From: Armatimonadota bacterium
GTDB taxonomy: Bacteria > Armatimonadota > DTGP01 > JAHWJO01
NCBI GenBank assembly: GCA_019348365.1
Contig: JAHWJO010000027.1
Location: 1-17,187, forward strand
Length of the DNA: 17,187 nucleotides
Reading direction: 5' to 3'
Shown here: positions 1 through 6,695 of the stretch, one piece after another
Numbering within the stretch: position 1 is the first letter of the stretch
Layout of the letters: each line of letters begins with the position of its first letter
Notes under the pieces: generated by a model
What the model was told of the DNA's origin: nothing
Seen by the model: the letters and a program-made list of their open reading frames with translations, nothing else
Databases searched by the model: none
Position numbers and translations under genes: made by a program

Positions 1-1060
1 GGGGTTCCCGCATATCGGATTCGGTTGCGGCGCGCAGGGTGACATTTCCCACTTTCCGTCCGGGTCGCGGGCGGTTGCCGTTATGGTGGAGGTGGGCATG
101 AGGGAGCTTCAGGATCTCGCTCGGTTCCGTGATCGCGCCGATCAGGTTGACCATGTCGGACGCGCCGACGAGCGCGGTGGAGCCGAGGGGCCATCCCAGA
201 ACGGCCCGGAGATGGTTATCAAACTGGCTCGTCTCCGCGCCTTCGATGCTCCAGTGGCCGGAGTTATGCACGCGGGGAGCCATCTCGTTGGCGACAAGAC
301 GGCCTTCGTGCTCGAAGAACTCGATAGCGAGCACGCCGACGTAATCGAGAGCGTCCATCACCGCATGAGCGTGGCGCTCGGCCTGGTCCTGAAGCTCGGG
401 CGTGAGGCCGGGGGCGGGAGCGAGGGAGAGCCGCAGGATGCCGTCCCGGTGGTGGTTCTCCACGAGGGGGTAGAAGGCCGTCTCCCCGTCGGGGCTCCGC
501 ACGGCGAGGACGGACAGCTCGCGCGTGAACGGCACGAATCCCTCGAGGATCAGCGGCACACCGCCCAGTGAGGCCCAGGCGGACTCCACGTCGCCCGGAT
601 CGCGCAGGACACGCTGGCCCTTGCCGTCGTAACCGAAGCGGCGGGTCTTCAGCACGGCGGGCAGCCCGATCTCCGCGACCGCTTCCTGTAGCTCCGGAAG
701 CGTCACCACGGGAGCGAAGGGAGGGACCGGAATCCCGCACTCCCGAAAGAGGGATTTTTCGATCAGACGGTCCTGCGCGGTCTCCAGCGCCGCCGGGGGC
801 GGGTAGACGGGGACGCGCTGCTCCAGGTAGCGGGCGGTGGAGACGGGGACGTTCTCGAATTCGTACGTGACGAGATCCAGCCCCTCGACGAAGCTTTCCA
901 GGGCTTTCGGGTCCTCGTACGCCTCCGCCACACGCGGGGCGATCTGGCCCGCCGGGGCATCGGCGGAAGGGTCGAGGAAGCGGAACCGCAGGCCGAGCGG
1001 GAGTCCCGCCAGCGCGAGCATCCGGCCCAGTTGTCCCCCGCCCAGCACGCCGACGGTCAC
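1..1060 (-). CDS. purK: PurK, N5-carboxyaminoimidazole ribonucleotide synthase (3' end cut by window edge)
   Basis: ATP-grasp enzyme of de novo purine synthesis; it carboxylates AIR with bicarbonate and ATP to N5-CAIR, the substrate of PurE. 353 codons are visible without a stop before the window edge, close to the family's usual 350-390, so little is missing. The N-terminus VGVLGGGQLGRM (residues 3-14) is the PurK nucleotide-fold signature. ATP-grasp elements follow: LKTRRFGYDGKGQ (137-149), a GFVPFTRELSV segment (174-184) and the metal/substrate stretch NEMAPRVHNSGHWS (258-271). The start is GTG at 1060-1058, preceded by GGGAGGA. The start overlaps the purE stop as GTGA, so the two genes are probably translationally coupled. 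Family assignment is secure. Confidence 0.96.
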   Translation of the reverse strand, partial: MTVGVLGGGQLGRMLALAGLPLGLRFRFLDPSADAPAGQIAPRVAEAYEDPKALESFVEGLDLVTYEFENVPVSTARYLEQRVPVYPPPAALETAQDRLIEKSLFRECGIPVPPFAPVVTLPELQEAVAEIGLPAVLKTRRFGYDGKGQRVLRDPGDVESAWASLGGVPLILEGFVPFTRELSVLAVRSPDGETAFYPLVENHHRDGILRLSLAPAPGLTPELQDQAERHAHAVMDALDYVGVLAIEFFEHEGRLVANEMAPRVHNSGHWSIEGAETSQFDNHLRAVLGWPLGSTALVGASDMVNLIGAITEPSEILKLPHAHLHHNGNRPRPGRKVGNVTLRAATESDMREP

Positions 1061-1557
1061 GATTCCTCCCTGGGATCGGGATGATCGAGGACGGCCCGGG
1101 TCTGCCGCTCCCGATATTGCTTCAGGGCATTCCGGATATCAGGATATTTGTTGGCGAGGATGGCGGCGGCCAGGAGCGCGGCGTTCACTGCACCGGCCCG
1201 CCCGATGGCGAGCGTGGCGACCGGAATCCCCGCCGGCATCTGCGCGATGGAGAGGAGCGAGTCCATGCCCTTAAGGGCTTTAGATTCGACGGGCACGCCG
1301 AGGACGGGGAGCGAGGTCTTGGCGGCGGCCATGCCGGGGAGGTGGGCCGCGCCCCCCGCCCCCGCGATGAGCAGTTCCAGTCCCCTTCCCTCCGCCGACC
1401 CGGCGTACTCGAAGAGGAGGTCCGGCGTACGGTGCGCCGACACCACGCGCACCTCGTGGGGGACGTTCAGCGTTTCCAGCGTTTGCACGGTATGGGCCAT
1501 CGTCTCCCAGTCCGAACGGGAACCCATGATGACCCCGACGAGGGGATGTTCGGCCAC
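1057..1557 (-). CDS. purE: PurE, N5-carboxyaminoimidazole ribonucleotide mutase (class I)
   Basis: Converts N5-CAIR to CAIR in purine synthesis, using the product of PurK. The protein is 166 aa, normal for class I PurE. Visible signatures are VIMGSRSDW (9-17), SAHRTP with catalytic His42 (40-45), AGGAAHLPGM (67-76), and the long conserved block from VESKALKGMDSLLSI through QMPAGIPVATLAIG (90-119). The reading frame stays open upstream to 1734, but the GTG at 1557 is chosen because AAGGGAG lies 6 nt upstream (1570-1564) and the protein then begins where the family begins. The stop overlaps the purK start by 4 nt; both form a purEK operon read toward the left edge. Confidence 0.97.
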   Translation of the reverse strand: MAEHPLVGVIMGSRSDWETMAHTVQTLETLNVPHEVRVVSAHRTPDLLFEYAGSAEGRGLELLIAGAGGAAHLPGMAAAKTSLPVLGVPVESKALKGMDSLLSIAQMPAGIPVATLAIGRAGAVNAALLAAAILANKYPDIRNALKQYRERQTRAVLDHPDPREES

Positions 1558-1713
1558 TGCCCGCTCCCTTGTGGGTATGTCTGTATTCAGGATGATCCCA
1601 GGTAATCTATATCTGATGATCGGCTGCCGTTCACGAGTATTCTGGTTCAACCGGAGAGGTTCGTGCCACTCCGACTTGCAGAACCGACAGACCGAATTCT
1701 TGTCTCTGCCTCG

Positions 1714-1774
1714 GAAGGGGTCCCGGCGACTCAAGTCGCGGGCAACAGAAGCGCATAGTCGGCCTATGCCGACT
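1714..1774 (-). repeat. Two-hairpin element, copy 1 (left arm of inverted pair A)
   Basis: On the minus strand the element reads: hairpin 1 AGTCGGC-ATAG-GCCGACT (1774-1757), a linker containing TGTTGCC, then hairpin 2 GCGACT-TG-AGTCGC followed by CGGGACCCC. Bases 1714-1747 are perfectly complementary over 34 nt to 1843-1876. Copies at 1815, 10526, 10635 and 12150 share the plan with different stem-1 sequences. Confidence 0.8.
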
Positions 1775-1814
1775 TCAGGCCTGTCCTTATCTTTCTTGCT
1801 TCAAGCCGGTCATT

Positions 1815-1876
1815 AAGTCCCCGTGGGGGGACTTTGCGCCATTGTTGCCCGCGACTTGAGTCGCCGGGACCCCTTC
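1815..1876 (+). repeat. Two-hairpin element, copy 2 (right arm of inverted pair A)
   Basis: Plus-strand copy: hairpin 1 is AAGTCCCC (1815-1822), loop GTGG, GGGGACTT (1827-1834); then the linker TGCGCCATTGTTGCCC and hairpin 2 GCGACTTGAGTCGC, ending CGGGACCCCTTC. The outer 34 nt match copy 1 perfectly in inverted orientation, whereas the hairpin-1 stems of the two copies differ from each other while remaining paired. Confidence 0.8.
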
Positions 1877-1936
1877 GTCCGCCCACGCGATTCTCGATAA
1901 CGCCTTTCACCCAGCCGTTGAGAACAGGGCATCCTC

Positions 1937-1971
1937 CCCGATGCCCAACGCCCAACGCTCGATGCCCAACC
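1937..1971 (-). repeat. G-rich heptamer tandem array after the isomerase stop
   Basis: Read on the minus strand this is five consecutive 7-nt units: GGTTGGG, CATCGAG, CGTTGGG, CGTTGGG, CATCGGG. The first unit begins directly after the TAG stop of the isomerase gene (1974-1972). It resembles the short tandemly repeated repetitive sequences known from cyanobacteria, in being a degenerate heptamer outside coding sequence. Confidence 0.7.
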
Positions 1972-3045
1972 CTACAGGATCGAGCGGAAGTAGTCCACGC
2001 TGCGGCGGACCACCTCCCACTCCTCCGCGCTCACGGTTTCCGAATCCGCGCCCCGCTCCCAGGAGCTGGAATACGGCTCGTCCATCGGGCGGCCCTGCTC
2101 CCAGAGGATCCGGAGCGCGGGGATGAGCCGCCGCGCGTGTACGGGCGGATACTGTTCCCAACAGCCGTCGTCGAGGAGGGGGATGGTGCGGGTGGGCTGC
2201 GCCGCGCTCTCGATCCCCGGCAGCACCTCATGGCCGTTGCTGGAGACGATCTCCATGATGGCGGGGAAGTCGATCACGCCCGTCCCCGCCGTGCAGCGTA
2301 CGAGCCGATACCCCTCCGGCGCGAAGTGGATCGTGTAATCCTTGAGGTGGACCTGTCGGATGAGTGGCCCCATCCGGCGCGCCGCCTCCACCGGGTCCTC
2401 GCCCATGGAGAGCGGGTTGCCCGTATCCAGCGTGATCCCGTACGCGGGGTGGTTGCCTACCATGTCGTAGAGGCGGAGGAGATCATCGGAGGTCGCGTCC
2501 TGATGGTTCTCCATCGCAACGACGAGGCCGAGGTCATGGGCGCAGGGCAGCACATCGCGGAGGCGTTCGGCGACGGCCCGCACCCGCTCCTCCCACGGCT
2601 CGCTCAATATGCGACGGTCCCCGCAGAGGATCGGGCTGAGAAGACAGCGCACGACCTTCGCGCCCACTTCCGCCGAGAGCCGGAGGTACGCCTTGAAGGT
2701 CTCGGCGTCGTCGTCCATCAGAATGCGGAAGTCGGAGACGACGCGCAGGCTCCGCTCCTCCAGGGCTTCTTTGAGTGCCCCGGTGGACAGGATTTCCGTG
2801 GCGGCTTTGGGCACGTGCGCGAGGGACTTGATCGTGGCCCACTGGCGGTTGAGCGCGTCCTGCGTATGGGGAGAGGGCAGCATCAACTCGACTCCGTCCA
2901 GTCCCAACTCGACCGCCGCGTCCAGAAAACCGAGGGTGTTCAGGGGACGGGCGGTTAATTCACCGGATTTGGTCGGGAGGTACCCCATGACATGGGGCAG
3001 GGAGTAGGCCGTCAGGGCGAGGGGCAGCGTGCCGGTGCGGGACAT
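1972..3045 (-). CDS. Sugar phosphate isomerase/epimerase-like TIM-barrel protein
   Basis: A 357-aa member of the xylose-isomerase-like TIM-barrel superfamily (AP endonuclease 2 family), which includes hydroxypyruvate isomerases, inosose dehydratases and sugar epimerases. The expected metal-ligand set can be read off: Glu179 in AMENH, Asp207 in LDTGN, His233 in QVHLKD and Glu279 in PGIES. The barrel start is LGLDGVELMLPS (48-59). There is no signal peptide, so it is probably cytoplasmic. The start ATG at 3045 has GGAGAG upstream. The substrate cannot be read from sequence, and the neighbours (purine synthesis, Fe-S handling) give no pathway clue. The extra C-terminal region after about residue 290 is longer than in minimal family members. 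Confidence 0.88.
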   Translation of the reverse strand: MSRTGTLPLALTAYSLPHVMGYLPTKSGELTARPLNTLGFLDAAVELGLDGVELMLPSPHTQDALNRQWATIKSLAHVPKAATEILSTGALKEALEERSLRVVSDFRILMDDDAETFKAYLRLSAEVGAKVVRCLLSPILCGDRRILSEPWEERVRAVAERLRDVLPCAHDLGLVVAMENHQDATSDDLLRLYDMVGNHPAYGITLDTGNPLSMGEDPVEAARRMGPLIRQVHLKDYTIHFAPEGYRLVRCTAGTGVIDFPAIMEIVSSNGHEVLPGIESAAQPTRTIPLLDDGCWEQYPPVHARRLIPALRILWEQGRPMDEPYSSSWERGADSETVSAEEWEVVRRSVDYFRSIL

Positions 3046-3068
3046 AAAGGACTCTCCTCAGGAGCCGG

Positions 3069-3097
3069 AATATGCTGAAATGGAAGAAATAAATCAA
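3069..3097 (-). promoter_or_regulatory. Candidate sigma-70 promoter of the isomerase gene
   Basis: Minus strand TTGATT (3097-3092), 17-nt spacer, CATATT (3074-3069), 24 nt before the start codon. Each box has four of six consensus bases and the spacing is ideal. It lies just downstream of the terminator hairpin at 3113-3139, which fits an independent transcription unit. Confidence 0.35.
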
Positions 3098-3112
3098 TCG
3101 TTACGAAGCAAA

Positions 3113-3139
3113 GGGAGGGGATCAAAATGATCCTCTCCC
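3113..3139 (-). terminator. Stem-loop terminator after the glutaredoxin gene
   Basis: Plus-strand GGGAGGGGATCA (3113-3124), loop AAA, TGATCCTCTCCC (3128-3139): a 12-bp stem with one mismatch. On the minus strand the stem is followed by TTTGC and a T-rich stretch. It sits between the end of the glutaredoxin gene and the isomerase start. The U-tract is short, so efficiency is uncertain; it could work on both strands. Confidence 0.5.
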
Positions 3140-3169
3140 TCTTTGTGGGCTACCAACGGTGGAGCGAAC

Positions 3170-3526
3170 TTATGCCGTGGTGGATTCGGATTGAGCCTTT
3201 TCCTTGGCGGCGTTCACTTTGGCTTCCAATTCCCCGGACTCCAGCATCTCCATCACGATGCTCGATCCGCCGACGAACTCCCCCCCGATGAATATCTGCG
3301 GGATGGTGGGCCAATCCGAATAGAGCTTGACCCCTTCCCAGGCTTCGGGGTCCATCAGTACGTTCACATGGCCTACCGGCACCCCCAGGGACTGAAAGCA
3401 CTGGGCCGCGCGCTGGGAGTACCCGCACATCGGGAATTCCGGCGTTCCCTTCATGTAGATCATCACCGGCTGGGAGTTCACTTCCCGGTCAAAGCGTTCC
3501 TTCAGTTCTTCAGGCAGTTCCGCCAT
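3170..3526 (-). CDS. grxD: Monothiol glutaredoxin, Grx4/GrxD type (CGYS variant)
   Basis: A 118-aa monothiol glutaredoxin that binds and transfers a [2Fe-2S] cluster together with glutathione and, usually, a BolA partner. Family signatures are clear: MKGTPEFPMCGYS (25-37), with the single active-site Cys34, and WPTIPQIFIGGEFVGGSSI (72-90), the TIP and GG glutathione-contact motifs. The usual active site is CGFS; here Phe is Tyr, a conservative change. The start ATG follows AAAGGAG at good spacing. The gene lies 29 nt downstream of bolA on the same strand, so the two are probably cotranscribed. The C-terminal tail after residue 105 is charged and probably disordered. Confidence 0.94.
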   Translation of the reverse strand: MAELPEELKERFDREVNSQPVMIYMKGTPEFPMCGYSQRAAQCFQSLGVPVGHVNVLMDPEAWEGVKLYSDWPTIPQIFIGGEFVGGSSIVMEMLESGELEAKVNAAKEKAQSESTTA

Positions 3527-3555
3527 CGATTATCTCCTTTATGTTCCAATAGGTG

Positions 3556-3819
3556 TCAGGCAATGTGGTAACCGGCGCGTTCCGCAGCGGCGGGTGTCAG
3601 TGTCTTCAGGTGAAGCGCGTGAAGATCGCCTTCGATGATCTCCTGCATGGCGCGATGCACCATCCGGTGCTGCTCCACGGCGCTTTTTCCTTCAAATTCA
3701 GGGCAGATCACCACCGCATTGAAGTGATCACCCGTCCCTTTCGTATCCTCGATGTAGGCGACAGAATCGGGCAAGCCGTTCTCGATGGCCTGTTTCAATT
3801 GCTGAGGGGTGTACGCCAT
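3556..3819 (-). CDS. bolA: BolA family protein, partner of the monothiol glutaredoxin
   Basis: An 87-aa BolA-fold protein. The core reads GDHFNAVVICPEFEGKS (30-46), then VEQHRMVHRAM (48-58) and LHALHLKTLTP (66-76). The invariant C-terminal histidine of the family is His67 in LHAL; the loop ligand position holds His32 in GDH, which marks the BolA_H type. BolA and monothiol glutaredoxins form a [2Fe-2S]-bridged heterodimer used in cluster trafficking, and the direct adjacency to the glutaredoxin gene supports that role here. The start ATG has AGGAGG upstream. A DNA-binding role has been proposed for some BolA proteins, but nothing here points to it. Confidence 0.93.
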   Translation of the reverse strand: MAYTPQQLKQAIENGLPDSVAYIEDTKGTGDHFNAVVICPEFEGKSAVEQHRMVHRAMQEIIEGDLHALHLKTLTPAAAERAGYHIA

Positions 3820-3938
3820 GGGTCCTCCTGCGGAGTGGATGGGGATGCAGCCGCTTCACCAGCCTACAGAACATCAAGGCCGATTGCATGGCCTCTGATC
3901 TCCTGAAAGCGTGCTTCTCCCTCGATTCTTCCCTCCCT

Positions 3939-3967
3939 ATTGTACCGACACCGGGCTCTACTGCCAA
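3939..3967 (-). promoter_or_regulatory. Sigma-70 promoter of bolA-grx
   Basis: Minus strand TTGGCA (3967-3962), exact 17-nt spacer, TACAAT (3944-3939). Both boxes match four to five of six consensus positions. It lies 120 nt before the bolA start and downstream of the preceding terminator. This is the clearest full promoter in the window. Confidence 0.6.
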
Positions 3968-4046
3968 GGGACGGTCATCCAAGGCCTCTCCTCTTCGGAA
4001 GAGGATCGTGGGAAAACGAGTGAAAGGCAGGCGGGAGGCACGGAGG

Positions 4047-4085
4047 AAAAAAATACGGCATCCTCTACCAGGAGAGGATGCCGTA
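4047..4085 (-). terminator. Rho-independent terminator of the 71-aa membrane protein gene
   Basis: Plus strand TACGGCATCCTCT (4054-4066) and AGAGGATGCCGTA (4073-4085) form a perfect 13-bp stem with a 6-nt loop. The minus-strand RNA then runs into seven U (4053-4047). It lies about 30 nt after the small gene's stop. Confidence 0.92.
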
Positions 4086-4114
4086 AAGGATGATGCCGGT
4101 TTCACATGACCGCT

Positions 4115-4330
4115 TTACATGGAATGAGAGGGGGAAGCGGTCGGCCCACCGAGCGAATCCATCGCGCCCTGAGCCTGATCCTGAAGGCCCTGCACCGTCT
4201 CATCGATCCGCTCCCGGGTATTCTGTCCGGCTTTCCCCGCGTAGTACGCCGTCGCGACGGAAGCCGCCGCCCCCACCGCGAACATGCCTAAAATCACTTT
4301 CGCGCCGATACTGAGTATCTTTCCGATCAT
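4115..4330 (-). CDS. Small single-span membrane protein of unknown function
   Basis: A 71-aa protein I do not recognise as a named family. Residues 4-28 (KILSIGAKVILGMFAVGAAA and onward) form one hydrophobic helix rich in Gly and Ala. It is followed by a charged, Gln-rich helix (about 34-58), then a Pro/Ser/Gly tail with His near the end. The architecture recalls YtxH-like small envelope proteins, which have an N-terminal anchor and a helical tail, but similarity is only general. The start at 4330 is chosen because GGAG lies 8 nt upstream; the frame is open further upstream without a ribosome site. It is followed by a strong terminator and lies 114 nt after nuoN, so it may be transcribed with nuoN or alone. 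Confidence 0.7.
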   Translation of the reverse strand: MIGKILSIGAKVILGMFAVGAAASVATAYYAGKAGQNTRERIDETVQGLQDQAQGAMDSLGGPTASPSHSM

Positions 4331-4444
4331 TTTTATCTCCAATCCGGTCTTCAAGGATGAGTCTGAGTTCTTTCTACCCAGGGGAGACCTAGTGCTAACC
4401 GGACCGAAGGAAAAAATGACCATGAAAGGCTCATTGAAGCGGGA

Positions 4445-5905
4445 TCAGCGCATCCCCAGCGCCACCATGACGGATCGCTGCGCGGCATCGATCCAGGGGG
4501 TGGGGAAGATCCCGAGCAGGATAATACCCGCAATAGAGACCGCCAGCGTGACCCCCACCGGAACGTAAGCCGGGAGCGCCCTTCCCTCTTCCTCCGGCGG
4601 GTTCATGAACATCCGCACCAGGATACCGAGGTAGTAATAGACGGAGACGACGCTGTTGAGGACGGCGATCACCACGAGCCAGACCAGATCCTCGCGGATG
4701 GCGGCGCGGAAGAGGTAGAACTTCGCCATGAACCCGGCGGTGGGCGGCAGCCCCGCCAGCGACATCATCAGCACGACCATCGCGAACCCGAGGAGGGGAT
4801 AGCGGTAGCCCAGCCCGGCGAAGTCGTAGAGGGTGAGGTTCGGCTCGCCCTTGTGCCCGAGGTAGATCACGACCGCAAACACGCCCATGGTCATCAGGGT
4901 GTAGGCCGCAAGGTAGAAGACCATCGCGCTGGCGGCCTCGCTCGTTCCGGCGGTGATGCCGATCAGGAGATAACCGGCGTGGGCGATGCTGGAATAGGCC
5001 AGAAGCCGCTTGATGTTCGTCTGGGTCACGGCCACCAGGTTGCCCAGGCTCATCGTGAGGATCGCAAGCCAGTAGAGGGCCGGCGCCCATTGATCGTGGA
5101 CCGGGTGGAGCGCGGACATGAAGACTCGCGCGAACGCCGCGAATGCCGCCACCTTCACGCCCGCCGCCATGAAGGCCGTGATGCTGGTGGGAGCGCCTTC
5201 ATACACGTCGGGGGTCCAGAGGTGGAACGGGAACGCGGCCACCTTGAAGCCGAAGCCGACCACGAGCATGGCGATCCCGGCGTACAGTATCTTGTCCCCT
5301 GCCGGGGGATTGTTGGTCAGGAAGCGGCTGATCCCGTCGAGGTCGGTGTGGCCGGTGGCGGCGTAGACCAGCGCGATGCCGTAGAGGAGGAAGGAGGTTG
5401 CGAACGACCCGATGAGCAGGTACTTCAACCCCGCCTCGTTGGAGGCGACCCGGTACCGCTGGAAGGCGGCGAGAATGTAGACGCCGATGGACATGGTCTC
5501 CAGGCTGACGAAGATCATGATCAGGTCGGCGGCGGCGGCCATGAACAGCATGCCCACGGTGGCGAGGAGCGTGAGGCAGTAGTACTCGCCCAGATCCACC
5601 TCTTCCCGCTTGATGTAGGGGCCGGACATCAGGATCGTCATCCCGGCGGCGATGAGGATGGTGTAGGCGATGGAGAGCCGGAAATTATCCACGATGATCA
5701 TATCGTAGAAGTGAAATCCGGTGTCGCCCCACAGTTGCGCGGTGTACCACCCGGCCAGCGCGATGAACGCGAGGCTGAAGTACTGTAAATAGTGATGGCG
5801 CTCGCGGGTCAGGAAGAGGTCCAGCACCAGGATGAAGAGCGCGCCCAGCACCAGGATGATCTCGGGAGCGATGGCCTGGAACGAGGACGAGGGGAGGTTG
5901 ATCAT
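4445..5905 (-). CDS. nuoN: NuoN, NADH-quinone oxidoreductase subunit N
   Basis: Antiporter-like membrane subunit of respiratory complex I that takes part in proton translocation. The roughly 486-aa, highly hydrophobic protein shows about 14 helices. Functional residues of the family are present: the Glu in FVSLETMS (about 136), Lys in GFKVAAFPFHLWTPDVYEGAP (about 221), Lys in AAGVKVAAF (about 251) and Lys in GFMAKFYLF (about 395). The start at 5905 has GGAGG 11 nt upstream; an in-frame ATG at 5923 is possible but has no good ribosome site. It is the only complex I gene in the window: its upstream neighbour is queF across a 350-nt gap, so the usual nuoL-nuoM-nuoN order is not present here. Confidence 0.96.
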   Translation of the reverse strand: MINLPSSSFQAIAPEIILVLGALFILVLDLFLTRERHHYLQYFSLAFIALAGWYTAQLWGDTGFHFYDMIIVDNFRLSIAYTILIAAGMTILMSGPYIKREEVDLGEYYCLTLLATVGMLFMAAAADLIMIFVSLETMSIGVYILAAFQRYRVASNEAGLKYLLIGSFATSFLLYGIALVYAATGHTDLDGISRFLTNNPPAGDKILYAGIAMLVVGFGFKVAAFPFHLWTPDVYEGAPTSITAFMAAGVKVAAFAAFARVFMSALHPVHDQWAPALYWLAILTMSLGNLVAVTQTNIKRLLAYSSIAHAGYLLIGITAGTSEAASAMVFYLAAYTLMTMGVFAVVIYLGHKGEPNLTLYDFAGLGYRYPLLGFAMVVLMMSLAGLPPTAGFMAKFYLFRAAIREDLVWLVVIAVLNSVVSVYYYLGILVRMFMNPPEEEGRALPAYVPVGVTLAVSIAGIILLGIFPTPWIDAAQRSVMVALGMR

Positions 5906-5923
5906 TCTCTCGATGGCCTCCAT

Positions 5924-6260
5924 GGCCGGGGATGATCCCCTGTGGAGTGGTTCGGGGCCGGCGAGTCCCGCCCCGGTGATAAGATTCCGATGGATGGATC
6001 TACTATCAAACTATATTGAACGACTCCGCATGGGGTGTCAATGGAAGCGCATGACGCGCAGCCTCTCCGTCTGCCCCCTGACGAGCGGCGGGAAACCCTC
6101 CCCTGTTCGGCAGAGGCTCCGTAATCCCTTTTTCGGCTGCCGATAGCGTCTCAAGTAGATCACCTGCCGCACATTTTGAGTGGGGTGAAAGGCCGGCATC
6201 TCCCGCTTCACTCGCATCCTTGAGGGGACGGCTCTTTATCGAGAAAAGGACTTCCGGTTC
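5924..6260. other. Intergenic region between queF and nuoN with several hairpins
   Basis: No gene is seen in 337 nt. It contains a consensus -35 box (TTGACA on the minus strand at 6041-6036), a GC hairpin CGGGGC/GCCCCG (5953-5958 with 5970-5975), and two mutually exclusive stems at 6060-6143. This is probably the 5' region of nuoN plus the 3' end of the queF transcript. Confidence 0.5.
6010..6041 (-). promoter_or_regulatory. Possible nuoN promoter
   Basis: Perfect TTGACA at 6041-6036 on the minus strand. The nearest good -10 is TATAGT (6015-6010), but the 20-nt spacer is too long for an ideal sigma-70 site. TTCAAT at 15-nt spacing is an alternative. About 105 nt before the nuoN start. Confidence 0.3.
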
Positions 6261-6620
6261 TCATCCCTCGCGTTGATATTCGGCGGTGATGACGGATTTC
6301 ATGCCGCCCCGGACGTTGAAATCCCCGATGACCCGGCAGCGGATGGGGTCCAGCGCCTTCACCAGGTCGTTCAGGATGAGATTCGTCAGGTCTTCAAAGA
6401 ACGCGCCTTCGTTCCGGTAGCTCCAGAGGTAGAGCTTGAGCGATTTCATCTCGATGCACCTCTGATCGGGGACGTAATGAATGTGAATCGTGGCAAAGTC
6501 CGGCTGGCCGGTTTTCGGGCAGAGAGAGGTGAATTCCGGGCTCTCGATCTCAATCGTGTATTCCCTGCCGGGATGCGGGTTGGGAAACGTCTCCAGGTCT
6601 TTCGAGGGCTGGGTCGGCAT
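6261..6620 (-). CDS. queF: QueF, NADPH-dependent 7-cyano-7-deazaguanine reductase (short YkvM type)
   Basis: Reduces preQ0 to preQ1 in queuosine tRNA modification; cytoplasmic. The 119-aa protein is the unimodular type. Cys34 in TSLCPKTGQPD is the catalytic thiol and Asp41 the acid. The substrate/NADPH block reads CIEMKSLKLYLWSYRNEG (55-72), and RVIGDFNVRGG near the end is the family's C-terminal strand. The usual FHE triad that follows RNxG is FFE here (Phe75 for His), while the Glu is kept. The start at 6620 is chosen because AAAGGAA lies 7 nt upstream; the in-frame ATG at 6647 has no ribosome site. No other queuosine genes are nearby, and I saw no preQ1-riboswitch-like sequence in the short leader. 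Confidence 0.94.
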   Translation of the reverse strand: MPTQPSKDLETFPNPHPGREYTIEIESPEFTSLCPKTGQPDFATIHIHYVPDQRCIEMKSLKLYLWSYRNEGAFFEDLTNLILNDLVKALDPIRCRVIGDFNVRGGMKSVITAEYQREG

Positions 6621-6695
6621 GAGAGGATTCCTTTCCAGGGTATCCATGGAAGTGGACGGGAAGCTGCTGTTCGGTCCGGAATTCGCCCGTCGGTT

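Larger units (their letters stand above)
1558..1971. other. Intergenic region with an inverted element pair and a tandem array
   Basis: This 414-nt gap between the isomerase stop and the purE start holds no convincing gene. It contains, in order, the leader of purE (1558-1713), a long inverted repeat made of two copies of a two-hairpin element (1714-1876), about 60 nt of unassigned sequence, and a G-rich tandem array directly after the isomerase stop (1937-1971). The purE promoter must lie between the repeat and the start or be upstream of the repeat; I could not pick a convincing -35/-10 pair. Confidence 0.6.
3820..4114. other. Intergenic region with the bolA promoter and a terminator
   Basis: No gene is seen. 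It holds the bolA promoter (3939-3967), a 6-bp palindromic hairpin CCTCTTCGGAAGAGG at 3990-4004 just upstream of that promoter, and the terminator of the small membrane protein gene (4047-4085). Confidence 0.6.

Noticed and set aside
1558..1734. N-terminal extension of PurE to an upstream start
   Set aside because: It would add 59 residues without family similarity, while the GTG at 1557 has a strong ribosome site.
1834..2958. 374-aa open frame antisense to the isomerase gene
   Set aside because: Shadow of a well-supported TIM-barrel gene; no motifs.
6178..6215. GGTGAAAGGCCGGC...TCCCGC resembling part of a cobalamin riboswitch
   Set aside because: It is on the plus strand with no plus-strand gene downstream, and other conserved boxes are missing.
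6621..6695. preQ1 riboswitch before queF
   Set aside because: The 75-nt leader shows no convincing preQ1 aptamer hairpin with an A-rich tail.
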